A stretch of 34,276 nt of DNA from Candidatus Hodarchaeota archaeon (GTDB taxonomy: Archaea; Asgardarchaeota; Heimdallarchaeia; Hodarchaeales; Hodarchaeaceae), in contig JAEOSR010000009.1 in the NCBI GenBank assembly GCA_016840285.1, forward strand, positions 1 through 34,276, given 5' to 3'. This document shows positions 1 through 7,069 of this stretch, piece after piece. A program made the position numbers and the translations under genes. Each line of letters opens with the position of its first letter. Positions within the stretch are counted from its first letter, which is position 1. The notes beneath the pieces were generated by a model, which saw only the letters and a program-made list of their open reading frames with translations, did no database searches and had not been told where the DNA came from.

Positions 1-377
1 TCATCAAAAATCTCTTTGTAAATGGAAGTATTGTGATCTTGATAAAAAAACTTGATACTTTCTTCTCGTGCATCCTCTAAATGCTCTTGGAGATAAGAAA
101 TTAATTTTTCCAAACTCTGTTCATACAAATTTGTTAATCCTTGAGCATTAATTGGCATGTTGTTTTTTTCCAAATTGTTATATTTTTCTTCATCTGGAAT
201 ACCCCCTCTGAGCAGTTCGAGAATTGCTAGCGGACTACAGGCTAAATGATTAGCAAGTTGCGCTGTAGTTCTCATGGAGGGATGTGGTTTCCAATCCCAC
301 AAGTCTAATGGAATCATTTTCAAAATAAATAATATTCCTAAGCGCCGTGATCTTAAGGTAGCAATTAATTCTTCCAA
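1..377 (-). CDS. DinB-like domain protein, 3' part cut by window edge
   Basis: An open frame runs from the left edge of the window on the minus strand and has no stop inside it, so only the N-terminal ~125 residues are visible. The stretch with MIPLDLWDWKPHPSMRTTAQ followed by LANHL resembles the first helix pair of DinB/YfiT four-helix-bundle proteins (proline/tryptophan turn, then an 'ELa.H' helix with a potential metal-binding His). Members are metal-dependent thiol S-transferases or of unknown role. I chose the TTG start at 375-377 because GAGGTG lies six bases upstream; a GTG inside that ribosome-binding site (386) is the alternative. It diverges from the helicase gene at 472. Family assignment is by motif feel only, because the second half is missing. 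Confidence 0.55.
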   Translation of the reverse strand, partial: MEELIATLRSRRLGILFILKMIPLDLWDWKPHPSMRTTAQLANHLACSPLAILELLRGGIPDEEKYNNLEKNNMPINAQGLTNLYEQSLEKLISYLQEHLEDAREESIKFFYQDHNTSIYKEIFD

Positions 378-426
378 TGTGTACACCTCATTTTAGATTA
401 TTAGATTACAGTTTCAGAAATGTAGC

Positions 427-434
427 TTTTAAAA
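427..434 (+). promoter_or_regulatory. Candidate TATA box for the helicase gene
   Basis: TTTTAAAA lies about 38-45 bases before the helicase ATG. No clear ribosome-binding site precedes that ATG, so a TATA box here fits a short-leader archaeal transcript. The call rests on composition and spacing only. Confidence 0.35.
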
Positions 435-471
435 AGAGCGTTCATCCCACAAATAGACAGAGTTTGGTCTT

Positions 472-2043
472 ATGGAATTTGCTCTAGATATTAAAAAGCA
501 TCTTGATGGCCTCACAATTGAACAACGTGATTATCAGCTTGCCGCAACTCAAGAAATTATAACTCAACTACCAAATTCTTCACTTTTAAATTACCCTTAT
601 GGCACAGGGAAAACGATTATAGCCCTATTACTTTTCTTATCTTTAAAAAAGATGAATCCTAAAGCTAAATTCATTTTTACTTCAGCCCGAGAAGCAGCAG
701 CTTTACGGTGTCGCCAAGCTTTAGAAATGGCAAAGACCTTTGGTTTTGTTGATAAATTGGGTTATCTATTCGATCCCAAAACTGGGGGAAAAGGACTCAG
801 TTTAGCCCAAAAAGAGAAAATGTACAATGTATCCGATGTAATATTCTCACCGATTACGGCTTTAATGAACGACCGTTTTGAAATAAAATCACGTCGAAAT
901 GTAGATATCTTCAAATCTATCCAATTGTGTGTCATTGATGAAGCGACAGACTTACTGGCTCGGTCCATGACTGGATTTCGATTAAGTAAATTTTTTGAAG
1001 AGTTATTTCAGGTTCGTCCAAAAGTTGGTAGTTTTCCCATCTTAGGAATGACAGGAACACGAGACCAATATCGAGCTAAAGCAATTATTAAAATACTTGG
1101 AGAAGGGACACACCTTATGCAACGACCTGAGCTATCTCCTTATGAGACTATTACACAGTTTCGAGAGATAGATCGAGAGGATTACACACACATAGATAGG
1201 TTAATATCGACCCTTCTGACCAAACCGATTACCACAGTTCAAGAAATCCTTGATCATCAACTAAGCCGCCTAGATATCATTAAACTGTCTTACGGAGGAG
1301 CCCTAGACCGATTGAAAGATACACAGGCTACTTACCCCATCCGTATCGGAAAGTATAAAGTACCTGATAATAAATCTCGGGAACAACTGGTAAATGCTTT
1401 CTCACTTCTCTTCAAGCTCACCCATGCAAGACTACTTCTCCTTGATTCAACTCCAGGTGAGTTTTTGAAGTATATAAAAATTGATGAGAACCAAGAGGCT
1501 TTTCAAAAAATTATCGAGGCGAGTTCTGCAATAATCTCACATCGTTCTGAATTACCCCGTTTTGATAAACCAGAAGAAACGACTACACGTGGATTAATTA
1601 ATCCAAAAGTTGATACAGCCATCGAACTAATTCATGAACATCTTATTCGTGGAGCTAAACTTTTATTATTTACACGCTACTTAGCTCTAGGAGAACAGAC
1701 AAAAATGCTTCTTACTAAAGCATTAGGATTTCCAGGCGTCAAATATTTGTCTGGAAAAACCCCTGAAGACACAAGACGCATAATACTTGAACAATTCCAA
1801 CAAGAAGATGTTAATGTCTTAGTTTTTACCCCTGTTGGCGGTCGTGGTTTGAATTTGGGGGAAGCAGATGTTGTCATTCATCTTGACATCACTAGTAATC
1901 TAGACGATATGATTCAACGGCGGGAACGTGCACGGGGTTGTTTGGAATATGTCTTAGTTCTAAAAGGGACGAGTGAAGAAGCAAAAGTCAAAGAATATGC
2001 GAAAATAACCACACCATCGATTAAGACCCCCCAAGAAGACTAG
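472..2043 (+). CDS. Superfamily II helicase, Hef/FANCM-like, without nuclease domain
   Basis: 523 residues. ATP-binding and unwinding motifs are in order: motif I PYGTGKT (42-48), a Hef-like 'SPITALMNDR' motif Ib region (126-135), motif II DEAT (156-159), motif III TGT (194-196), a helical insertion (~225-365), then the second RecA lobe with VFTPVGGRGLNLG (451-463) and motif VI QRRERARG (482-489). The layout resembles archaeal Hef and eukaryotic FANCM helicase cores, which remodel stalled forks and branched DNA. The protein ends shortly after motif VI, so the C-terminal ERCC4 nuclease/HhH part of full Hef is absent. The DEAT box replaces the usual DEAH. It diverges from the DinB-like gene and converges on the MFS gene six bases away. 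SF2 helicase is near certain; the Hef/FANCM subfamily is inferred. Confidence 0.8.
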   Translation: MEFALDIKKHLDGLTIEQRDYQLAATQEIITQLPNSSLLNYPYGTGKTIIALLLFLSLKKMNPKAKFIFTSAREAAALRCRQALEMAKTFGFVDKLGYLFDPKTGGKGLSLAQKEKMYNVSDVIFSPITALMNDRFEIKSRRNVDIFKSIQLCVIDEATDLLARSMTGFRLSKFFEELFQVRPKVGSFPILGMTGTRDQYRAKAIIKILGEGTHLMQRPELSPYETITQFREIDREDYTHIDRLISTLLTKPITTVQEILDHQLSRLDIIKLSYGGALDRLKDTQATYPIRIGKYKVPDNKSREQLVNAFSLLFKLTHARLLLLDSTPGEFLKYIKIDENQEAFQKIIEASSAIISHRSELPRFDKPEETTTRGLINPKVDTAIELIHEHLIRGAKLLLFTRYLALGEQTKMLLTKALGFPGVKYLSGKTPEDTRRIILEQFQQEDVNVLVFTPVGGRGLNLGEADVVIHLDITSNLDDMIQRRERARGCLEYVLVLKGTSEEAKVKEYAKITTPSIKTPQED

Positions 2044-2049
2044 ATCTCA

Positions 2050-3363
2050 TCATCCAGAAGGTAACTGTTGTAATTCCTTTCTTCGCTGTGCAACAAGAAC
2101 CTCTAATTGCATTCTTTTCAATACAATTATTCCAATTACGAAGAAAACACATAAAACTACTCCACTTAATATTAGACTCCCCCTAACTCCGATAACAGTA
2201 CTTGCGATTACACTAACTATACCCATTCCAATGATTTGGGACACAGTGATTGAAAGATTAATGAAAGAAAAAATCTTCCCGCGCAACATATCAGGAACGG
2301 TCTCCTGGGCGATCGTTTGCAGTGGAATCCCTATAAAAACCTCTATTGCCCCGAATCCAATCCAAGCCATGCCAACTATCCAGAGATTTGGAGCAGCACC
2401 AAAAATTATTAAAATAATACCTGCTAAAACTGTTGTTACTGATATTAAGGTTACTGGATTAGAAATCTGTGTTTTTCTTGATAAAAAAACAGCAATAGTA
2501 AGTCCTACAACTGCTGAAAAAGAAGTCATCAATCCAAAAATAAACTCACGAGTTCCTTTGCCAAGATGGAATTCAGTTTCCAAATAAGGAACAATCAAGA
2601 TCATTGAAGCCCCTCCTGCAAACATCAATCCTGAAAAAACAATTAACAAATATAGAAGAGGGAGAAAATTAATAATATACTTTCCCCCTATAATTAGATC
2701 TTGGAGTGGTTTTTGTGTTGATTGATTCGTTGCTTTCAGTGACGTACTTATATTCAGAATACAAATAGCAGAGAAGAGAAATGAAATAGAATCAATGAAA
2801 AAAGGGATATCATACCCTAACAAACCTATGATGACCCCTGCAAACAATGGACCTATGAGAGCAGAGGTTTGGTATGCACCTGCACTTAATGAGTTTGCTG
2901 CAAGAAGATCTTTATTGTCCTCAACTAATTTGGGAATTGAAGCACCTCGTGCTGGATAGAAGAACCTAGCGAAAGACGCATTGCAAAAAGCTACGCCAAC
3001 AATCCACCAAAGCCGAATATTGTCTGGAAAAGTTGTCGTGAAAGGAATTATTATAATTGCACACGCTTGACCTAGATCAGCGAAGACCATGGCATATTTC
3101 CGATCGATCTTATCAACAACTACTCCAGCCCACGGCCCAATCAATAACATTGGTACCGCTTGAGCTATTGATAATAACGCCATAGCGTATATCTCCCCAG
3201 TTAGATCATAAACAAGAAATAAAATCGCAATATAAGAAAATTGGGAGCCAATATTCGACACTAGTTGTCCAGTAAGTAGCTTCCCAAAGTTTGGATACTT
3301 AAAAGGAAGGAAACTTGATTTTTTATTGACGTGTATCAGCTTCTCACTCACTTGTCTTGTCAC
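2050..3363 (-). CDS. MFS transporter (MFS_3/EntS-like exporter)
   Basis: 437 residues with about 12 hydrophobic segments in two six-helix halves and the loop signature GPWAGVVVDKIDRKYAMVFA between TM2 and TM3, which is the MFS A-motif region. The sequence style (YPARGASIPKLV, ISQIIGMGIV) is that of the enterobactin-exporter-like MFS_3 group, drug or siderophore effluxers in the cytoplasmic membrane. The start is a GTG at 3361-3363 with no convincing ribosome-binding site; an in-frame internal GTG a few codons later is possible. The upstream region holds several inverted and direct repeats that could be operator sites, so expression may be repressor-controlled. The substrate cannot be told from sequence. 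Confidence 0.8.
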   Translation of the reverse strand: MTRQVSEKLIHVNKKSSFLPFKYPNFGKLLTGQLVSNIGSQFSYIAILFLVYDLTGEIYAMALLSIAQAVPMLLIGPWAGVVVDKIDRKYAMVFADLGQACAIIIIPFTTTFPDNIRLWWIVGVAFCNASFARFFYPARGASIPKLVEDNKDLLAANSLSAGAYQTSALIGPLFAGVIIGLLGYDIPFFIDSISFLFSAICILNISTSLKATNQSTQKPLQDLIIGGKYIINFLPLLYLLIVFSGLMFAGGASMILIVPYLETEFHLGKGTREFIFGLMTSFSAVVGLTIAVFLSRKTQISNPVTLISVTTVLAGIILIIFGAAPNLWIVGMAWIGFGAIEVFIGIPLQTIAQETVPDMLRGKIFSFINLSITVSQIIGMGIVSVIASTVIGVRGSLILSGVVLCVFFVIGIIVLKRMQLEVLVAQRRKELQQLPSG

Positions 3364-3441
3364 CAGTTGTACTTACAGACTTAGTGTTGATCGATTCCAC
3401 TTGAACAGGCAATTGACGCTCTGATTGTTTATAGGTTCTTT

Positions 3442-3458
3442 ATCACTGAAACAGTGAT
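3442..3458. repeat. Perfect inverted repeat, candidate operator
   Basis: ATCACTG-AAA-CAGTGAT: 7-bp perfect arms around a 3-bp spacer, 79-95 bp upstream of the MFS start. The size and symmetry fit a dimeric winged-helix or TetR-type regulator site. The region from 3364 to 3666 has no gene and holds this repeat, the pair at 3475-3504 and the palindrome at 3551-3573. Confidence 0.45.
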
Positions 3459-3474
3459 TTTGTAGCTAAAGTGA

Positions 3475-3504
3475 ACCTTTGTTTTTAGTGGAAAGACCTT
3501 TGTT
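3475..3504. repeat. Direct repeat ACCTTTGTT x2, 21 bp apart
   Basis: The 9-mer ACCTTTGTT occurs at 3475-3483 and 3496-3504. The 21-bp period equals two DNA helical turns, so both copies face the same side of the helix, as expected for paired regulator half-sites. Confidence 0.35.
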
Positions 3505-3550
3505 CCGAAACCTCTTAATAAAGCGAGTCTAATACTACGACTTTCGAGCC

Positions 3551-3573
3551 AATAATGGAATAAATCCATTATT
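3551..3573. repeat. Perfect inverted repeat, 9-bp arms
   Basis: AATAATGGA-ATAAA-TCCATTATT is a perfect 23-bp palindrome in the spacer between the MFS gene and the truncated permease. It could be an operator for either direction, or a weak hairpin. No T-run follows, so a terminator is less likely. Confidence 0.45.
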
Positions 3574-3666
3574 ACGATCAGTTCTATTGAAAAGTTCGCT
3601 TATCAGAGAGATAAAAGAAATTTATAGATATATTGTGAATATATGGAAAGTAAAAGTTGATAAAAC

Positions 3667-3879
3667 ATGACAATGCTAACCTCCGTGACTTATGCTCTTA
3701 AAAGTATTCATAGAAACTTTCAACGATCGTTTACGCTGATGTTTGGAGTCATCATCTCGTTAGCGATTGTTTCAGGAGTACTTTTCTATCTAGATAGCAC
3801 ATCAGGAGAATTGGTTCAAGTGGCCTTCGCTGATGTTCATATTGATTCAGTGATTTCTGATCCTGTTTTAGCTAATTAG
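3667..3879 (+). pseudogene. N-terminal fragment of an FtsX/MacB-type ABC permease
   Basis: The 70-residue frame starts MTMLTSVTYALKSIHRNFQR, then has one hydrophobic helix (SFTLMFGVIISLAIVSGVLF) and YLDSTSGELVQ, which is the N-terminal helix and start of the extracellular domain in FtsX-like permeases of lipoprotein/drug export ABC systems. Normal family length is 400 residues or more, but here a stop follows after residue 70 and I find no continuation in the next 200 bases in any frame. No ATP-binding partner is nearby. There is no ribosome-binding site. I read it as a decayed remnant; a stand-alone single-pass protein is possible but less likely. Confidence 0.6.
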
Positions 3880-3904
3880 TAGCTGTTCGACCTAAATATA
3901 AGTG

Positions 3905-4051
3905 ATGAGTATGGCAATTGACTTGGAAAAGCTAATGGAAGAGTTAATTTTCTCAACTCCACGTAAGGATGAGCCAGAATTCTTACTGACTAAACCTCGT
4001 GAAGAACTGATTAAAAAAATCGAGAAAATAAGAGACTCAAACGTGGTATAG
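3905..4051 (+). CDS. Possible 48-residue small protein, unknown
   Basis: ATG to TAG frame encoding a charged helical peptide (MSMAIDLEKLMEELIFSTPR, ending in a lysine/glutamate-rich helix REELIKKIEKIRDSN). I do not recognise it. No ribosome-binding site precedes it. It sits in the remnant-rich stretch between the truncated permease and the chemoreceptor relic and ends 5 bases from a convergent small ORF. The amphipathic composition is protein-like, so it is listed, but it could be chance or a fragment. Confidence 0.25.
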   Translation: MSMAIDLEKLMEELIFSTPRKDEPEFLLTKPREELIKKIEKIRDSNVV

Positions 4052-4055
4052 CAAA

Positions 4056-4178
4056 CTAACCAGCTTTCTCCTCTAGGTCTTCTTCATTAATTCCTAGATC
4101 AGAAAATGCTTCGTCATATTTTCCCCTGAACATCAATAGTTCTCTATTCTGAAATCTTAGGATCTGTGAATCGGCCAT
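4056..4178 (-). CDS. Possible 40-residue small protein, unknown
   Basis: ATG (4176-4178) to TAG frame encoding MADSQILRFQNRELLMFRGK then YDEAFSDLGINEEDLEEKAG. The acidic C-terminus and composition look like a genuine short protein, but there is no ribosome-binding site and no family I recognise. It converges with the 48-residue frame on the other strand. Confidence 0.25.
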   Translation of the reverse strand: MADSQILRFQNRELLMFRGKYDEAFSDLGINEEDLEEKAG

Positions 4179-4240
4179 TCTAATTAATGATTATTATCAA
4201 ATTTCTCTGAAAATAGATTTCTAACTCCAAATCACTTTCA

Positions 4241-4702
4241 TTAGTCATTGTCTGTAAAATAAAATTTAGAAACGTCTTGAGACAAGGATTGGCTAATATC
4301 TACGAGATTTTGAGTTCCTGTTGTGAGTTGATTCATAGAAGCTGTTTGTTCTTCAGTTGCAGCTGCTACTTCTTCACTAGAGGCACTAAATTCCTCAGAT
4401 TGAGCAGCAAAGCTCTGTAAGGTTTCTTGAAGATTATAAACACTCGTACCAATATTATTTACAATATCATTACTTACTTTGTTGATATCAGCCGAATTTG
4501 TTTTAGTTTCTTCTGCTTATCGACGTACATTATCAGCAACCACAGCAAATCCACGACCATACTCACCAGCCCGCGCTGCTTCAATTGCTGCATTTAACGC
4601 CAAAATATTCGTTTGACTCGCGAAATCTTCAATGACCTGTAAAGTTCCTTGAATATCTTTCAATGATTGGTCAACAACATTAGACATCTTTTGAATTTCC
4701 TC
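4241..4702 (-). pseudogene. Relic of a methyl-accepting chemotaxis protein signalling domain
   Basis: Read on the minus strand, the frame gives the chemoreceptor hairpin tip: [35 protein letters not shown], an in-frame TAA (4517-4519), then AEETKTNSADINKVSNDIVN and a helical tail containing SEEFSASSEEVAAATEEQTA. The stop falls where the family has Leu in 'VRxLAEE', and a second in-frame stop (4703-4705) lies just before the domain. Sensor, membrane and HAMP parts are gone. The tip binds CheA/CheW in intact receptors. No che gene is in the window. The reading frame is otherwise intact, so decay looks recent. Confidence 0.8.
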
Positions 4703-4800
4703 TTATTTCCTCTATACACAAGCTTTTCGAATATAAAAACGTTTCTACAGAGGGGAATCAGTTTCTCTAAAGTTGTACATAGTTCCATAATGACAAACTA

Positions 4801-4834
4801 TATATAACTGATATACTATAACTTATACAGTATA
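4801..4834 (+). promoter_or_regulatory. Promoter and candidate operator of the padR-RDD operon
   Basis: A TATA-like TATATAA (4801-4807) is followed at once by TATACT-N11-AGTATA (4812-4834), an inverted repeat placed over the expected transcription start, 20 bases before the PadR ATG. PadR regulators commonly repress their own operon from such a site, so autoregulation is likely but inferred. Confidence 0.45.
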
Positions 4835-4853
4835 ACTCATAGGGTTCCCAAAA

Positions 4854-5213
4854 ATGAAAAACCAAGAATTGTTGCATAAATGGCAGACAGAATTCAAAAA
4901 AGGCTTTTCCAAACCGCTAATTCTATTATTACTTTCAGAAGGAAAAAATTATCCATACCCATTGACCAAAAAGATCAAAGAACTGACAAATGGCATGATC
5001 TCTATTGCTGGTTCTAACATCTATCCAATACTTACAAATCTTGAGAAAGAAGAACTAATCAATAGTCAATCCGTAGATATAACAACTAAAGAAGGAAGAA
5101 CAATGAAAAGGAATATTTATGAGATTACTGAAGCTGGTAAAGAATTTCTTGAACATCTTAAGTTATCTATGCAAGATTTTACTGAAGTTATACGAAAATT
5201 AATTTATGTATAA
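4854..5213 (+). CDS. PadR family transcriptional regulator
   Basis: 119 residues with the PadR winged-helix pattern: helix 1 with KPLILLLLSEGKNYPYPLTK, the recognition helix and SIAGSNIYPILTNLEKEELI (the 'YPiLkrLeeeGlI' signature), the wing with TTKEGRTMKRNIYEITEAGK, and a short C-terminal dimerisation helix. PadR proteins are dimeric repressors responding to small molecules or cell-envelope stress. The stop codon overlaps the next frame by 8 bases, so this and the RDD gene form an operon, as often seen for PadR with a membrane partner. A palindrome just upstream is a likely self-operator. Confidence 0.9.
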   Translation: MKNQELLHKWQTEFKKGFSKPLILLLLSEGKNYPYPLTKKIKELTNGMISIAGSNIYPILTNLEKEELINSQSVDITTKEGRTMKRNIYEITEAGKEFLEHLKLSMQDFTEVIRKLIYV

Positions 5214-5883
5214 GAGTGTGAGTGAAAAAAGAATGAATAAAGCAAATATGCTAGATTCAATTAATAAATATGTTCGGAATGTAAATAAACTGTTACCATA
5301 CCCAAAATCAGTAAAAAATTCGATACTTGAAAATTTAGAACAAGATTTAATCGAAGCAATGAAGGATACCAGCGATATCAATCCAGTAGAAGTGTTTGGT
5401 GATCCTTCTACAGTAGCAAAGAATCTTTGTTCAAGTCAAGATTGGGGGTTATCAACAGCTGGATTTGGAATTAGAACCGTGGCGTACATAATTGACTTCT
5501 GCCTTAGTTTGGCGATTTTTTTCTGCTTTTTGATTCCAGTATTTCTAGTTGGTCCTTATGCTATGTATGAAACAAATCCAGTATTCGTCATTGTAGAATT
5601 CTTTATATTAGTACTTACAGTGTCTTCTGGGATTTTCGTTTTTTTCTGCTATCCTATTCTTCTAGAAGGCCTTTTCTCAACCACTATAGGGAAGAAACTA
5701 TTCGGACTGAAAGTGGTTGATGTTTCAGGAATCAAAATTACTTGGAAACAAGCCATTATCCGTAATCTTCCGAAAACTCAGGCTGAATTCCTGTTCTTCG
5801 ATGTTTTCATAGGGAAGTACATGTACAAAACGATACATCAAAGAGCGTTAGACAAAGTGGCTGAAACTCTTGTTATACGATGA
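5206..5883 (+). CDS. RDD-family membrane protein with HAAS/DUF1700-like N-terminus
   Basis: 225 residues. The first ~65 residues (helical, with LLPYPKSVKNSILENLEQDL and VFGDPSTVAKNL) resemble the cytosolic HAAS/DUF1700 segment usually paired with PadR. The RDD domain follows: GFGIRTVAYIIDFCLSLAIF (helix 1, Arg...Asp), a second and third membrane helix, and TTIGKKLFGLKVVD (the 'GK.l.GLkVvd' signature). RDD proteins are small membrane proteins, some with ion-antiport activity. The frame opens inside the padR 3' end; ATG at 5233 (MNKANML) is an alternative start. Co-transcription with padR suggests it is the controlled target. Confidence 0.8.
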   Translation: MYKSVSEKRMNKANMLDSINKYVRNVNKLLPYPKSVKNSILENLEQDLIEAMKDTSDINPVEVFGDPSTVAKNLCSSQDWGLSTAGFGIRTVAYIIDFCLSLAIFFCFLIPVFLVGPYAMYETNPVFVIVEFFILVLTVSSGIFVFFCYPILLEGLFSTTIGKKLFGLKVVDVSGIKITWKQAIIRNLPKTQAEFLFFDVFIGKYMYKTIHQRALDKVAETLVIR

Positions 5884-5903
5884 GAAAATAAATTTCTCCT
5901 GCA

Positions 5904-5910
5904 TTTTTTT
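5904..5910 (+). terminator. Oligo-T terminator after the RDD gene
   Basis: A T7 run with a following T-rich stretch begins 20 bases after the stop codon, the usual archaeal intrinsic termination signal. It also separates this operon from the convergent nitroreductase. Confidence 0.45.
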
Positions 5911-5926
5911 CTTATTTTGACTAAAA

Positions 5927-6430
5927 TCATCCTAAATAGGTTACCAGCTCGCTTTCTGGTTTTCTAGAGGTGTCCTTGGGTTTCTCTTCAGCATAACCAA
6001 GTGGCGTTAAAGCTAGAAAACGAAAGTTATTAAAGACTTTACAAGTCTTTTCCATAGCTGTAGGATTAACATTCGCTATCCATACTGTGGATAACCCCTC
6101 AGCTGTTGCTGCAAGAATTAAATGTTCAAATACAATACTCCCATCAACCCATGCGAAATTTTTTCGATCAAACTTTCTTATCCACGCTGCGTCTTCGTTT
6201 ACAAAAATTGCGATTACCATAGGTGCTTGAAGAATGTATTTTTGCTTAGCAAAATCTAGGATCTCTTGAGGATTCTTAATAATAACCAGTTTAAAGGCCT
6301 GTTTATTAGCAGCAGTAGGTGCCAACCTAGCTGCTCGCAAAATCCTCTTCAATTGCTCATCCTTTATTTTCCTATCAGGATTATAAGCTCTAATACTTCT
6401 TCTGGTTTCAATAACATCATAAAATTCCAT
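5927..6430 (-). CDS. Nitroreductase family flavoprotein
   Basis: 167 residues, a normal length for compact archaeal nitroreductases. The FMN-binding start MEFYDVIETRRSIRAYNPDR is typical (Arg-Arg-Ser-x-Arg contacts the flavin phosphate), followed by RAARLAPTAANKQAFKLVII (family 'a.laPSa.N.QpW.fvvv') and GLSTVWIANVNPTAMEKTCK with a late 'LTPLGYAEEKPKD' segment. The family reduces nitro or quinone groups, or dehalogenates or modifies cofactors, with NAD(P)H; the substrate is unknown. GAGGAA six bases before the ATG supports the start. It diverges from the adenosine-specific kinase gene. Confidence 0.88.
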   Translation of the reverse strand: MEFYDVIETRRSIRAYNPDRKIKDEQLKRILRAARLAPTAANKQAFKLVIIKNPQEILDFAKQKYILQAPMVIAIFVNEDAAWIRKFDRKNFAWVDGSIVFEHLILAATAEGLSTVWIANVNPTAMEKTCKVFNNFRFLALTPLGYAEEKPKDTSRKPESELVTYLG

Positions 6431-6566
6431 CAGATATTCCTCAAATCACTTGTCTTAAAACAACTGGTTATTTAGAATTACAATAACAATAATACAAAAA
6501 TATTCGGGTGGAATTATCTTCTTTATTCTCCTAATTCTCAAAGCATTAGATTTCAAGGTGAAAAGA

Positions 6567-7055
6567 ATGGTGAAACTAGAATCCATAAGAATCGAGATAC
6601 CAGAAGGAATAAATATTATTTTAGGACAAAGTCACTTTATTAAAACAGTAGAGGACCTGTATGAAGCTGTTGTTGAGGCTTCAGCAGGAATTAAATTTGG
6701 TCTTGCCTTTTCAGAGGCCTCGGGCCCGTGTCTTGTCCGACATTCTGGAAATGACTCAGAACTTGAGAAAATTGCTTCGGAAATAGTGTTTAAAGTAGGA
6801 GCTGGTCATACATTTATCATTTATCTGAAGAATGCTTTTCCAATCAATGTACTAAAGCGTGTTCAGGCAGTTTCAGAAGTAGTGTCGACTTTTTGTGCAA
6901 CAGCCAATCCTTTGGAAGTGATCGTAGCTCAGTCAGAGCATGGTCGTGGTATCCTTGGAGTCATAGATGGGTTTTCACCCAAAGGGATAGAATCGGAGGA
7001 TGATATAATAAAACGGAAAGAATTCTTGAGGACTATTGGCTATAAGACTCCATAA
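6567..7055 (+). CDS. Adenosine-specific kinase (DUF355 family)
   Basis: 162 residues from the ATG at 6567. I prefer this ATG over the GTG at 6558 because AAGGTG (6555-6560) then becomes the ribosome-binding site at six bases. The sequence matches the archaeal adenosine-specific kinase fold throughout: IEIPEGINIILGQSHFIKTV, KFGLAFSEASGPCLVRHSGN, AGHTFIIYLKNAFPINVLKR, CATANPLEVIVAQSEHGRGI and a final LGVIDGFSPKGIE. The protein from Pyrobaculum binds adenosine/AMP; the physiological role is probably nucleoside salvage or sensing. It is a single gene with no obvious operon partner. Confidence 0.88.
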   Translation: MVKLESIRIEIPEGINIILGQSHFIKTVEDLYEAVVEASAGIKFGLAFSEASGPCLVRHSGNDSELEKIASEIVFKVGAGHTFIIYLKNAFPINVLKRVQAVSEVVSTFCATANPLEVIVAQSEHGRGILGVIDGFSPKGIESEDDIIKRKEFLRTIGYKTP

Positions 7056-7069
7056 TTTGTGAGACAATA

